The translations under genes were made by a program, and so were the position numbers. Of a DNA stretch of 64,000 bases, positions 44,432 through 54,050 are shown piece by piece (the stretch's first letter is position 1; every line of letters begins with the position of its first letter). This stretch comes from Sutcliffiella cohnii (lineage in GTDB: Bacteria > Bacillota > Bacilli > Bacillales > Bacillaceae_I), in contig NZ_CP018866.1 of assembly GCF_002250055.1 (NCBI RefSeq), positions 2,596,501 through 2,660,500 of the forward strand. The letters are read 5' to 3'. The notes below the pieces were generated by a model. It ran no database searches. It was not told the origin of the DNA and saw nothing but the letters and a program-made list of their open reading frames with translations.

Positions 44432-44432
44432 A

Positions 44433-45407
44433 TTATATCCACACCTCTAAATAAATTCCTAGGATAGCAAATATAAATCCAATTGTCCAGAACGTGACGA
44501 CTACTCGCCATTCTGACCAACCTACTAGTTCATAGTGGTGGTGAAGTGGACTCATTTTAAATACCCTTTTCCCAGTTGTTTTAAATGAAATTACTTGAAT
44601 AATAACAGAAAGTGTTTCAATTACAAAAACACCACCTATAATTATTAAAAGTATTTCTAATTTTAAAAGTATCGCTACAGTTGCTATCGCACCACCAAGC
44701 GCTAAAGATCCTGTATCGCCCATAAATACTTTTGCAGGATGAGCATTAAATACTAAAAATCCAAGTAGAGCTCCTACCACTGCAACCGAGAATATAGAAA
44801 CTTCGTACATGCTTACATTCCAAGCTAAAACTGCAAACGCACCGAAAGCAATTGCACCTGTACCAGAAACTAAACCGTCTAAACCGTCTGTTAAGTTAAC
44901 CGCATTAGAAAAGCCAACTAACCAAAAGATTAAAAATAGCACATAAAAATATCCTAATTCAATTTCCCAATCTGTCCCAGGGAAACCAACTGCCGTTGAG
45001 AAATCAGATTGCTGAAATACTATAAAGAATATAATCGATATAATTATTTGACCAGCTAATTTTTGTTTAGAAGTTAAACCTAAGTTTCTTTTTAAAACAA
45101 CTTTAATGAAGTCATCTAAAAATCCTAACAATCCAAAACCTACTGTTACGAACAGTAGTAAATAAACTTCGACAGATGGCTCCGTATATTTTCCTGTCAT
45201 TACTAGTGTTGTAACAATGACAGAAAGTAGAATCATTATCCCTCCCATAGTCGGGGTACCCGTTTTCTTTTGGTGGGACTGTGGTCCTTCCTCTCTAATA
45301 CTTTGACCAAATTTTAATCTCCTTAGGAAGGGAATAAAAAGCGGTGATAATAAAACAGTAACTAAAAAAGACATAACGATGGTAAATAATAATACTTGTT
45401 GTAACAT
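44433..45407 (-). CDS. mraY: Phospho-N-acetylmuramoyl-pentapeptide transferase
   Basis: MraY transfers phospho-MurNAc-pentapeptide to undecaprenyl phosphate, forming lipid I. The 324-residue product has ten membrane segments and the conserved [31 protein letters not shown] with the catalytic Asp, and [21 protein letters not shown] at 45407 follows GGAGGG. A promoter-like sequence lies upstream. MurG, which would act next, is not in this window. Confidence 0.97.
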   Translation of the reverse strand: MLQQVLLFTIVMSFLVTVLLSPLFIPFLRRLKFGQSIREEGPQSHQKKTGTPTMGGIMILLSVIVTTLVMTGKYTEPSVEVYLLLFVTVGFGLLGFLDDFIKVVLKRNLGLTSKQKLAGQIIISIIFFIVFQQSDFSTAVGFPGTDWEIELGYFYVLFLIFWLVGFSNAVNLTDGLDGLVSGTGAIAFGAFAVLAWNVSMYEVSIFSVAVVGALLGFLVFNAHPAKVFMGDTGSLALGGAIATVAILLKLEILLIIIGGVFVIETLSVIIQVISFKTTGKRVFKMSPLHHHYELVGWSEWRVVVTFWTIGFIFAILGIYLEVWI

Positions 45408-45729
45408 CGTTATTCCCTCCTCTCTCATTTACGTCAAAATTTTGATATGCGACTTGTCTAATTATGTATTGAAATATTCCATTTAAAACTTCGCATAATA
45501 AAGCTACTTCAATCAGGAGGGGGGATTATCCCCCACTAATTGCAGTAAAACAATTGAAGTAAAGATGCAACACAACAATTGTTTGATTCATCAATTAATT
45601 AAAATCATTTTTTAAAAGTGTATGCATAGTTTCATTAGTTAATATATAAATATACTAAGACTTCGACTCAACAGTACACTTCTTTAGAATGGTATTAGCT
45701 TTTTCTTAAAATAGACGTAACAAAAATAA

Positions 45730-45757
45730 ATTTTAACGTTTTTTTGATAACATGCAA
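45730..45757 (-). promoter_or_regulatory. Possible sigma-A promoter upstream of mraY
   Basis: TTGCAT, a 16-bp spacer and TAAAAT on the minus strand lie in the 401-bp gap between murE and mraY. A GGGGGATAATCCCCC palindrome (45520-45534) is in the same gap with no T run; its meaning is unclear. No gene is seen in the gap, which is longer than the tight spacing in other bacilli. Confidence 0.45.
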
Positions 45758-45808
45758 CACTTTTTTAATAACAACCATTTTATTCTATCATATTTTTAAT
45801 CATTAAAA

Positions 45809-47284
45809 TTAATTTTGTTTACGTAATTTAGCTTTAATAGCAGCTTTTGCAACTTTACGATCATCAAAGCTAATTATTTCTTTTCCAATCACTTGATACG
45901 TCTCATGCCCTTTACCAGCAATAATAATACAATCTCCCTTCTGCGCACTTTTCATTGCGTGAAAGATTGCCTTTTCCCTATCAACTATTACTTCATATTT
46001 ATTGTTACTTACCTCTGATTCCATATCTGCTATGATTTGCTCCACCTTTTCTGTTCTAGGGTTATCTGAGGTGAAAATAGTCCAATCTGCACGCTCTACA
46101 GCTATTCGACCCATAAGCGGTCTTTTTGTCCGGTCACGGTCACCCCCACAACCCACAATGCAAATGAGTCGATTCGTTGTTATTTGTTTAGCAGCTTTTA
46201 AAATATTTTCTAAACTGTCAGGTGTATGGGCATAATCAACGATAACTGTAAACGGTTGACCCTCGTTTACTAGCTCAAATCTACCTGGAACACCTTTAAT
46301 TGTCCCAATAGCTTTAAGTATCGTCTCCATTGGAATTTTTGAAACGTAACAGGAAGTTATCGCCGCTAAAATATTATAGACGTTAAATTTTCCAACAAGT
46401 TTCAATTTTACTGGGGATATTTTCCCTTCATAATGAAGGTCAAAATACGTACCCTCTGCTGTATAACGAATGTTTTTCGCCATAAAATCACTATTTTTTT
46501 CAATTCCATACGTCAAAATTTGAGCTGATGATACTTTTTTGTAATATTCTGATGCAGTATCATCTTCGTTTAAGATGGCTACTTTAGGCTTCTCTATATT
46601 ATATGTGTTACCTAGACTTGAAAATAACAAACCTTTTGCATTACGGTATTCTTCCATTGAATGATGATAGTCTAAATGGTCATGTGATAAGTTTGTAAAA
46701 ATAGCTATATCAATATCACATCCTCTTACTCTTCCTAGATCAAGTGCGTGAGAAGAAACTTCCATCACAACCATTTCCACACCTTTATTTTTCATTTTAT
46801 GAAGAGATTGTTGTAACAATAGTTGGTCTGGAGTTGTATTTTTTACCGGGTACGTTTCATCATCAATTTTAATATGAATAGTCCCTATCATTCCAGTTTT
46901 TTTAGAATGATAACGGAAGATATGATCAATATAATGGGAGGTTGTAGTTTTACCATTCGTTCCAGTCACACTTATTACATGTAAAGAATGAGAAGGTTGG
47001 CCATAGAAAACATCTGCCATAATCGCTAACGCACGATTCGTATCACGGACTATGACTACAGGAACTTCTGCCTTTATGGGCTTTTCAGCAATAATAGCAA
47101 CTGCTCCGTTAGCTACAGCTTGCTGTACGTAATCATGACCGTCTACTGTAAACCCCTTTATACAAAAGAACAGACTACCACTCTTTACGGTTCGAGAATC
47201 ATTGTCTAACTGTGTAATAAAAGGGTTATTTTCCGAAGAAATACTATAATGATGTATATGTTGAACGAGTTCATTTAAGTTCAT
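45809..47284 (-). CDS. murE: UDP-N-acetylmuramoyl-tripeptide synthetase, meso-diaminopimelate type
   Basis: MurE adds the third stem residue. The 491-residue product has the P-loop VTGTNGKTTTSHYI, NLSHDHLDYHHSMEEYRNAK and DNPRTEKVEQII. DNPR is the meso-diaminopimelate selectivity motif (lysine enzymes differ), so the wall is meso-Dpm type. ATG at 47284 follows AAGGAGG; the in-frame codon at 47329 is rejected. Confidence 0.97.
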   Translation of the reverse strand: MNLNELVQHIHHYSISSENNPFITQLDNDSRTVKSGSLFFCIKGFTVDGHDYVQQAVANGAVAIIAEKPIKAEVPVVIVRDTNRALAIMADVFYGQPSHSLHVISVTGTNGKTTTSHYIDHIFRYHSKKTGMIGTIHIKIDDETYPVKNTTPDQLLLQQSLHKMKNKGVEMVVMEVSSHALDLGRVRGCDIDIAIFTNLSHDHLDYHHSMEEYRNAKGLLFSSLGNTYNIEKPKVAILNEDDTASEYYKKVSSAQILTYGIEKNSDFMAKNIRYTAEGTYFDLHYEGKISPVKLKLVGKFNVYNILAAITSCYVSKIPMETILKAIGTIKGVPGRFELVNEGQPFTVIVDYAHTPDSLENILKAAKQITTNRLICIVGCGGDRDRTKRPLMGRIAVERADWTIFTSDNPRTEKVEQIIADMESEVSNNKYEVIVDREKAIFHAMKSAQKGDCIIIAGKGHETYQVIGKEIISFDDRKVAKAAIKAKLRKQN

Positions 47285-47470
47285 GAAAGCACCATCCTCC
47301 TTATGATAGAATTGCAAGCAAAAAGGCAAGCAATCAGCTACTTACATACATTTGCTGTTGTATACTATTCAAAAGGGGATGGTTATGAGCCTATTTATTT
47401 CTTATTGTTTTTCGATTCATTAAAACACTTTCCGTTTATTAATAAGTAAACATTTACTTAAAGGAAAAAA

Positions 47471-47504
47471 GCCACCCTCACCTAGAGTAACTGGTAAAAG
47501 TGAC
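47471..47504 (-). terminator. Terminator of spoVD
   Basis: GTCACTTTTACC pairs with GGTGAGGGTGGC (twelve pairs, several G-U) around a ten-base loop, followed by six T on the minus strand. It separates spoVD from murE. Confidence 0.7.
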
Positions 47505-47520
47505 TAGTTAAGGTATGAAA

Positions 47521-49440
47521 TTATGAATCGCCAGCCATATATACTCTTATAACTGAACCTTCTTTTACTTTTGTCCCCGGCTCTGGTGACTGCTGAACAA
47601 CAGTAGTTCCTTCACCGCTTACATCTAACTGTAAATTGTAATATTCATGATGAATATCTTTTCGTGTCATTCCTTTTAAGTTCGGTACTTCTACTAATGG
47701 GGTATCTGGCCATGCAACTTCTTTCTCTATTTGGCCCTTTCGCTTCTCTACTCCCATTGCTCTTAAACTGTCCTCCATTATTTCACCTACTAACGGCGCT
47801 GCAACTACCCCTCCAAATTGGACTGTTCCTTTAGGGTTATCTACACCGAGATAGACAACGATTTGCGGGTCATCTGCTGGAGCGAAACCAATGAAGGAAA
47901 CGATATGGTTATTTTCTAAATAGCGGCCTCCTTGGGCTTTTTGTGCCGTACCAGTTTTTCCGCCAACTCTATAGCCTTCCACAAAGGCATTTTTACCAGT
48001 ACCTTGGGCCACGACACTTTCTAAAGCGTAACGTACTTGTTTTGACGTTTCTTCTGAAATAACTCTACGCTTTTCAACAGGAGTTTGTCTTGAAACAACC
48101 TCTCCAGTAACAGGGTCAATAAATTCTTTTGCAATATATGGCTGATATAAAATACCACCGTTAATTGCCGCTGACACTGCTGCAACTTGCTGTATTGGAG
48201 TAACAGATACACCTTGCCCGAATGCTGTTGTAGCAAGCTCAACCGGCCCTACATTTTCAGGTTTAAACAAAATACCTTTTCCTTCTCCAGCAAGGTCAAT
48301 TCCAGTTTTTTCACCAAAACCAAAGTTTTTTATATATTTAAATAATGTATCTGTTCCTAAACGTTGTCCTAATTCAACAAAACCTGGGTTACAAGAATTT
48401 TGTACAACTTCTAGAAATGTTTGATGGCCATGTCCACCTTTTTTCCAACAACGAAGTCGCGCTCCCCCGACCTCTGCTGCGCCATCATCATAAAACTTGT
48501 CGTTCATTAAGTTTACTTTTTCTTCCTCTAACGCAGCCGCAAGCGTTATTATTTTAAAAGTTGAACCTGGCTCATACGTACTCCAAACAGGTAAATTTCG
48601 ATTATATATTTCTGGAGCTACATTTTGGAAGTCAGCTGGATCAAAATCAGGCCTACTTGACATTGCTAATATTTCTCCTGTTTTCGGATCCATTGCAATG
48701 GCGATAATACCATCTGGATTGTATAGTTCATTTGCATTATCTAGAACCCTCTCAACGATTGTTTGTACTTCCCAATCAATGGTTAATTTAAGATCCATTC
48801 CATCTATAGGAGATACATAATCATCGGGTATATCTGGCATTCTTCGTCCTTTTGCATCTGAATAAAACTGGACGTACCCTTTTTCACCCTTTAATTGTTC
48901 ATCATATTGCAGTTCAAGCCCCATTAATCCTTGATTATCTATACCAGCAAAGCCTAATACGTGTGATAAATAGCTACCAAACGGATAATGCCTTTTGGAA
49001 TCTTCTGCAATATATACACCTTTCAAATCTAACAATCTAATTTCCTTTGCCTTTTCATGTGTAATTTTTCGTCCCTCTTTTAACCTCACCATCGATGTGA
49101 CTTGAGTTATTTGTTTATACACATCTTCTTTAGAAGTATTTAAAGTTGCTGCGAGCTTTTCTGAAACTTCATTGGGGTCAACAATTTGCCTAGGAACAAC
49201 TAACACTGTTGGCGCACTCATGTTAGTAGCAAGCGGTACTCCATTTCTATCTAATATTTCCCCACGCTCTGGCTCAAAAGGGATATTTCGACTCCAGGAA
49301 TCTTTTGCTCGGTCTGTTAACATATTACCTAAAGCAAATTGAACATACCCTAATCGTAAATCAATAATACTAAACAACAAAACTCCTACTAATAATACAA
49401 CCGTTAACCTACGTCTCACTGTAACGTGTGATACTCGCAA
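47521..49440 (-). CDS. spoVD: Stage V sporulation protein D (class B penicillin-binding protein)
   Basis: SpoVD is a transpeptidase for spore cortex, working with SpoVE. The 639-residue product has a short N-terminal anchor (about residues 12-33), a dimerisation domain, the active-site STFK at Ser293, a later SxN-type region (QNSCNPGF), KTGTAQ, and one C-terminal PASTA domain (VPNLKGMTRKDIHHEYY). The TTG start follows GGGGGG and gives MRVSHVTVRRRL, matching relatives. Terminators on both sides suggest a single-gene sporulation unit. Confidence 0.95.
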   Translation of the reverse strand: MRVSHVTVRRRLTVVLLVGVLLFSIIDLRLGYVQFALGNMLTDRAKDSWSRNIPFEPERGEILDRNGVPLATNMSAPTVLVVPRQIVDPNEVSEKLAATLNTSKEDVYKQITQVTSMVRLKEGRKITHEKAKEIRLLDLKGVYIAEDSKRHYPFGSYLSHVLGFAGIDNQGLMGLELQYDEQLKGEKGYVQFYSDAKGRRMPDIPDDYVSPIDGMDLKLTIDWEVQTIVERVLDNANELYNPDGIIAIAMDPKTGEILAMSSRPDFDPADFQNVAPEIYNRNLPVWSTYEPGSTFKIITLAAALEEEKVNLMNDKFYDDGAAEVGGARLRCWKKGGHGHQTFLEVVQNSCNPGFVELGQRLGTDTLFKYIKNFGFGEKTGIDLAGEGKGILFKPENVGPVELATTAFGQGVSVTPIQQVAAVSAAINGGILYQPYIAKEFIDPVTGEVVSRQTPVEKRRVISEETSKQVRYALESVVAQGTGKNAFVEGYRVGGKTGTAQKAQGGRYLENNHIVSFIGFAPADDPQIVVYLGVDNPKGTVQFGGVVAAPLVGEIMEDSLRAMGVEKRKGQIEKEVAWPDTPLVEVPNLKGMTRKDIHHEYYNLQLDVSGEGTTVVQQSPEPGTKVKEGSVIRVYMAGDS

Positions 49441-49520
49441 GTGTAGCCCCCCTTTATAGCTCGTTCCAATATATGCTTGTACTTTTATAAATAGAACTGA
49501 GCTGGGTAGGCTTGAAACAC

Positions 49521-49567
49521 AAAAAGGCTAGCCATTATTTGTACGTGACAAAATGACTAGCTTTTTT
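49521..49567 (-). terminator. Terminator of pbpB
   Basis: AAAAAGCTAGTCATT pairs with AATGGCTAGCCTTTTT (few mismatches), and the inner TTGT/ACAA extends the stem; T residues follow on the minus strand. It lies just after the pbpB stop. Confidence 0.8.
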
Positions 49568-49575
49568 ATATCGAA

Positions 49576-51774
49576 TTATCCGCCAATCTCCATTTCCTCT
49601 TCTTCAACGTCTGGTAGAGGTCGATTGGACTTAAATTCTACAACAAATTGCTCACGATCATCAACTAGTTGTCCTGGAGAAACACTTTGACGAAAAGCAT
49701 AACCATTCCCGATTATATGTGGGTTAATTTCCAATAAATTTGTTAGTTTAATAACATCTCTTACGGACCAGCCCGTCATATCAGGAATTGGGGGGTCTTC
49801 CTCTGTTAGTAGCACTACTTTTTCTCCTACTAATACTTTCTGACCAGCAACTGGCATTTGATTGATTATTTTATTTCCGTTACCAACTACTACGATATTA
49901 GGACCTTTACGATTTTTAAGTTCTTCAGACAGGTCTGTCACGGTCTTCCCAATAAAGCTTTTAACTTCGACACCATCATTAGAAGCGCTCTCTGTCTCTT
50001 CAAAGTTCGGTTTAACACTTAAATATTGTAAACTTCTTTGCATAACCGGATTGAATACACCTTTTAACGCATTCGTTCCAGTCGTTTCATATTGACCAAG
50101 CTTAGGTTTTTCAATGGCAATGTAAACAATTAATTGCGGGTTATCCGCAGGAGCCATTCCTAATACAGAATAAATATATTCACCCCTACCTGATAAGTAG
50201 CCCGGTCCATTAGGGTTTGATATTTGAGCTGTACCAGTTTTCAATGCAACTCGATATCCATCTAAACTATAATGTCTACCTGTTCCGACATCAGAAGTAA
50301 CGGTTGATTCTAATACTTCCAAAACTTTATTCGCTGTTTTTTCAGATACAGGTTCCCCTTTAATAATCGGTTCATTCTCTTTCAATATTTGACCTGTATT
50401 AGGGTCCACTATTTTATCTATTATATATGGTTGCATCATTTTTCCATTGTTCGCAATAGCTGTTGCAGCTTGTATTTGTTGTATTGGTGTAATCGCAGTA
50501 CCTTGTCCGAACGCGGTCGTTATTTGTTCAATCCGGTAATGATAATTAAAAATAGAAGTGGCTTCGTCTGGTAAATCAATACCTGTTTTTTCGTTTAAAC
50601 CGAATGCATGGTAATAGTTTAATAAATTTTCAGCACCCATTTTTTCCACAAGTAAAGCGATGGCCACATTAGATGATCGCTGCATTCCTTCATCAAAGGA
50701 AATTTCTCCCCATCCATTTCGGTTATGATCACGAATCGTATCAGGTCCTACTTTATATGAACCTGATTGAAAATAGTGATTACCATTATATACACCTGCT
50801 TCAATCGCTGCCGCTAACGTAAAAATTTTCATCGTAGATCCTGGTTCAAAACGACTAGATACAGCATCATTATTCCAATTTGTACTAAGGCCTACTCTTG
50901 TATTTAAATTAAACGTAGGGCGAGTAGACATTGCTAATATTTCTCCTGTTTTCGGATCAGCAACAATTCCTATCATCCGTTCAGGACTATACTGTTCAGC
51001 TACTTCGCTCATCGAATCTTCTAAGAACGTTTGAATGGTTCTATCGAGAGTTAAGTAGACGTCATTTCCATTTTTCGGGTCATCATATGAAACTTCAGGA
51101 TTAGAAATAAAAGGTATCCCTGAAGTATCACGTCGATAAGTGTAGCGTCCATTCGTTTCTTTTAACTGTTCATCTAACATTGCTTCTAAACCTAGAACAC
51201 CTGCTACTTTACCGTCATCATTGGCACGAGCAAAACCGATAACATGACTCGCAAAATTACCATTGTAGTAAAAGCGTTTAGATCCTTGAATCAGCCGAAT
51301 TCCCGGCAACTCTAGGTCTTCAATTTCTTCTTTTATAGATATAGGTAAGTCACGTCCAGCTGAACCAAACTCTACTTGTTTAGCAGACCTCGTTAGCTGC
51401 TCTAAAAGAAAGCTTTCCTCTACATTTAATAGTGGAGCTAGTTGTTTAGCAGTATTTTGCGGGTCCACAACATGCCTCGGCTTTTCATCGTTAGTTGTTA
51501 ACGCCTCATCAAGAACGGCAACAACTGTGTATGAAGGTGTATCCTCTGCAATCGGATTTTCATTCCGGTCATAAATTGTTCCTCTAGATGCATTTAAATC
51601 AATTGTTACATTATACTTACCATCCGCTAACGCATGTAAGTCTTCTCCTTTTACTTCACCAAATGCTTGGATGTAAAAGAACCTTCCGACAAAAAGAAAA
51701 AAGAGCGAAGCAAATAAAACAGATAACAATGCTGCGCCAAAGTGAATTCTTTTTTTGTGAATAAAGTTTTTCAT
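49576..51774 (-). CDS. pbpB: Penicillin-binding protein 2B (septal transpeptidase)
   Basis: PbpB is the essential septal transpeptidase (FtsI role). The 732-residue product has an N-terminal anchor (about residues 10-33), the active site STMK at Ser313, a SSN motif, KTGTAQ, and two C-terminal PASTA domains (about residues 590-720) ending in an acidic tail. The two PASTA domains distinguish it from the one-PASTA SpoVD paralogue. ATG at 51774 is 6 bp after the ftsL stop. Confidence 0.96.
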   Translation of the reverse strand: MKNFIHKKRIHFGAALLSVLFASLFFLFVGRFFYIQAFGEVKGEDLHALADGKYNVTIDLNASRGTIYDRNENPIAEDTPSYTVVAVLDEALTTNDEKPRHVVDPQNTAKQLAPLLNVEESFLLEQLTRSAKQVEFGSAGRDLPISIKEEIEDLELPGIRLIQGSKRFYYNGNFASHVIGFARANDDGKVAGVLGLEAMLDEQLKETNGRYTYRRDTSGIPFISNPEVSYDDPKNGNDVYLTLDRTIQTFLEDSMSEVAEQYSPERMIGIVADPKTGEILAMSTRPTFNLNTRVGLSTNWNNDAVSSRFEPGSTMKIFTLAAAIEAGVYNGNHYFQSGSYKVGPDTIRDHNRNGWGEISFDEGMQRSSNVAIALLVEKMGAENLLNYYHAFGLNEKTGIDLPDEATSIFNYHYRIEQITTAFGQGTAITPIQQIQAATAIANNGKMMQPYIIDKIVDPNTGQILKENEPIIKGEPVSEKTANKVLEVLESTVTSDVGTGRHYSLDGYRVALKTGTAQISNPNGPGYLSGRGEYIYSVLGMAPADNPQLIVYIAIEKPKLGQYETTGTNALKGVFNPVMQRSLQYLSVKPNFEETESASNDGVEVKSFIGKTVTDLSEELKNRKGPNIVVVGNGNKIINQMPVAGQKVLVGEKVVLLTEEDPPIPDMTGWSVRDVIKLTNLLEINPHIIGNGYAFRQSVSPGQLVDDREQFVVEFKSNRPLPDVEEEEMEIGG

Positions 51775-51780
51775 ATGTAA

Positions 51781-52140
51781 TCAATCCCGTACATTTTTTA
51801 CGCTTGACTCATTAATAGTTAATCCTAATTCTTTCGCTTTTTGTAAAATACGATCAGAAGTACTTAATTCTGCAACTTTTAATTGTAAGTCGCGGTTTGC
51901 TAATTGTTGTTCTTGTAATGAAGTTTCTATCACGCGAATTTCTTTATTAACATCGTAAATTGTAACATGATTAGATACTAAATGAATGGAGGAAAATGTA
52001 ACCAATGCTAAAAATAGACCGATTAAAAGTTTTTCCCCTAACGTAATTCGTGCTTTTTTTCTAATTACGACATGTTGTTTACGGGTTGGTTGTTGTTGAT
52101 GTTCATGATTACGTTGTATTTTATGGGCTAAATTACTCAA
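51781..52140 (-). CDS. ftsL: Cell division protein FtsL
   Basis: FtsL forms the core division subcomplex with DivIC and DivIB. The 119-residue product has a basic cytoplasmic tail, one membrane segment (about residues 37-57) and a leucine-rich coiled coil (about 62-100). A TTG start follows AGGAGG; a weak start codon suits this low-abundance, unstable protein in B. subtilis. It is 11 bp downstream of rsmH. Confidence 0.93.
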   Translation of the reverse strand: MSNLAHKIQRNHEHQQQPTRKQHVVIRKKARITLGEKLLIGLFLALVTFSSIHLVSNHVTIYDVNKEIRVIETSLQEQQLANRDLQLKVAELSTSDRILQKAKELGLTINESSVKNVRD

Positions 52141-52151
52141 CTTTTTTCCTC

Positions 52152-53093
52152 CTAATTATCCTTTATTTTTTCTGCAACTCTTAATTTGGCAGATCGTGCT
52201 CGGTTATTTCCTTCTAATTCTTCTTCAGACGGTATTATTGGTTTACGGTTAACTAGTTTTAAAATTGGTTGAAACTCCTCAGGAATAATTGGCAATCCTG
52301 GTGGTAAAGGTGGAATTTCACTTTTTTCTTTAAACGCCACTTTACAAATTCGATCTTCTAATGAATGGAACGTAATAACGGAAATTCTCCCACCAACTTT
52401 TGTTACATCAATAGCTTGTTTAATTGCATCTTCAAAAACACCAAGTTCATCATTGACAGCAATTCTAATAGCTTGGAACACTCTTTTGGCAGGATGACCA
52501 CCTGTTCTTCTTGCAGGAGCTGGTATTCCTTCTTTAATAATGTCTACCAACTGGAGTGTCGTTTCTATTGGGGCACTTTTTCTATGCTCCTCAATTTTCC
52601 TTGCAATTTGTTTAGAAAACTTTTCTTCGCCATATTGAAAGAAAATTCTTACTAATTTCTCATACGGCCATTCATTTACGACGTGATAAGCCGTTAGTGA
52701 ACTAGATTGGTCCATTCTCATATCTAACGATGCTTCGTGGTGGTAACTAAACCCTCGTTCTGGTGTGTCCAGTTGCGGTGAAGAAACACCTAAATCAAAT
52801 AGAACACCATCTACTCTAGTAATTCCTATTTCATTTAGTTTTTCTTTTAAGTATTTAAAGTTACTTTTAATAAATGTAACCCGATCTAAGTATGGTTCAA
52901 GTACTTTCTTTGCATTATTAATTGCAATATCATCTTGATCAAATGCGATCAGTCTACCTGATCCGGAAAGTCTTTTTGCAATTTCGGAACTGTGGCCTGC
53001 GCCACCTAACGTACAGTCTACATATATTCCGTCCTCTTTTATATTTAATCCGTCTACTGCTTCATTAAGTAAAACTGTTATGTGGTGAAACAT
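52152..53093 (-). CDS. rsmH: 16S rRNA m4C1402 methyltransferase
   Basis: RsmH methylates N4 of cytidine 1402 in 16S rRNA using S-adenosylmethionine. The 313-residue product has the SAM-binding start [25 protein letters not shown], and the C-terminal FHSLEDRI and [11 protein letters not shown]. It is full length. Its place next to mraZ in the dcw cluster is conserved across bacteria. Confidence 0.97.
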   Translation of the reverse strand: MFHHITVLLNEAVDGLNIKEDGIYVDCTLGGAGHSSEIAKRLSGSGRLIAFDQDDIAINNAKKVLEPYLDRVTFIKSNFKYLKEKLNEIGITRVDGVLFDLGVSSPQLDTPERGFSYHHEASLDMRMDQSSSLTAYHVVNEWPYEKLVRIFFQYGEEKFSKQIARKIEEHRKSAPIETTLQLVDIIKEGIPAPARRTGGHPAKRVFQAIRIAVNDELGVFEDAIKQAIDVTKVGGRISVITFHSLEDRICKVAFKEKSEIPPLPPGLPIIPEEFQPILKLVNRKPIIPSEEELEGNNRARSAKLRVAEKIKDN

Positions 53094-53171
53094 TTGTATT
53101 CACTGCCTTTCTAGCTAACAACATATTTTTTAGTTTCTCTTCCATCTATTTAGTATTGGTAGAGAGGAAGT

Positions 53172-53603
53172 TTATAAATCAAAATCGGCAAGATTTTCAG
53201 CAATTTCAGCAAACGAGTCTTCCGATTCCTCCACATAGCCTTCCCATTTATCTTTACTCCAAATCTCAATTCGATTCGAAACACCTATTACAACACATTC
53301 TTTCTCTAACCCAGCGTATTGTAATAGCGGTGAAGATATATTTACTCTTCCTTGTTTATCGAGTTCACATTCTGATGCACCTGAAAAGAAAAATCGTGTG
53401 AAAGCACGGGCATCTTTTTTAGTAAGTGGGAGTTCTTTGAGTTTTTCTTCTACATTTGTCCACTCGGACATGGGGTAACCGAATAGACAGTGGTCAAGAC
53501 CTCTCGTCAAAACGAAAGCTTCTCCTAAATTTTCACGAAATTTAGCAGGAATAATCATTCTTCCTTTTGCATCGATTGTATGATGATATTCCCCCATAAA
53601 CAT
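53172..53603 (-). CDS. mraZ: Transcriptional regulator MraZ
   Basis: MraZ is an AbrB-fold DNA-binding protein that represses the dcw operon from repeated sites near its promoter. The 143-residue product has two SpoVT-AbrB repeats, [20 protein letters not shown] and [20 protein letters not shown]. It forms rings in homologues. The ATG at 53603 overlaps no other gene. Operator-like repeats lie upstream. Confidence 0.97.
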   Translation of the reverse strand: MFMGEYHHTIDAKGRMIIPAKFRENLGEAFVLTRGLDHCLFGYPMSEWTNVEEKLKELPLTKKDARAFTRFFFSGASECELDKQGRVNISSPLLQYAGLEKECVVIGVSNRIEIWSKDKWEGYVEESEDSFAEIAENLADFDL

Positions 53604-53612
53604 CGGTCTTCC

Positions 53613-53671
53613 CCACTTTCATTCTACTTTGTACCACAATCCCCCACTTTTCACCACTTGCCTTTATTGTA
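53613..53671 (-). promoter_or_regulatory. MraZ operator repeats and mraZ promoter
   Basis: Three heptamers on the minus strand, CAAGTGG, AAAGTGG and ATTGTGG, start exactly 10 bp apart (plus-strand positions 53654, 53644, 53634). A fourth AAAGTGG is at 53613-53619. A -10 box TACAAT (53666-53671) abuts the repeats; the -35 is weak. Direct repeats of this type at helical spacing bind MraZ in other bacteria. Confidence 0.7.
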
Positions 53672-53858
53672 CTATTCTATAATTGAAAAAGAAATCCTTT
53701 TAACTTAAATTTTTTTCGTTTTTCATCTTTTTACAACATTTTTTGACATCGGCTCGAATTCACTGAAATGTTGGCTTTTTTTGTTATCGTTTATACAAAA
53801 ATACGCAAGATTCTACGAACTGTTTGTTATTCGAGCAAATGCACGTTGGTTTTTGTCA

Positions 53859-54014
53859 AAAAGAAATAGGCTTGTTTTCTAAAGTTAGTCCGTTTCACTC
53901 ACGGTTCTAAATCTATAAAAGGAAGCCTTATAACTATTCAGAACTAAAATCCCTATTTTCATTCACCATAGTGCAATTCCTTCACTTACAAAGATGGCTA
54001 CCTGGATAATAGGC
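53859..54014 (+). repeat. Repeat family A, core-deleted copy A5
   Basis: Starts AGAAATAGGCTTG, then TTAGTCCGTTTCACTCACGG directly joined, so the GC-rich core is missing. It ends ATCCCTATTTTCATTCACCA. In intact copies the core is bracketed by two GTTTCAC(T) segments; here only one remains. It lies between mraZ and bshC. Confidence 0.75.
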
Positions 54015-54020
54015 AAAAAA

Positions 54021-54050
54021 AAAAGAATGTCCCAAAGAGGACATTCTTTT
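54021..54050. terminator. Terminator of bshC
   Basis: AAAAGAATGTCC and GGACATTCTTTT form a perfect 12-bp stem with a six-base loop; ten T follow on the minus strand. The stem touches the bshC stop codon. Confidence 0.9.

Noticed and set aside
45520..45534. GGGGGATAATCCCCC palindrome as a terminator or operator in the murE-mraY gap
   Set aside because: No T run follows on either strand and no matching regulator is known; left as unexplained.
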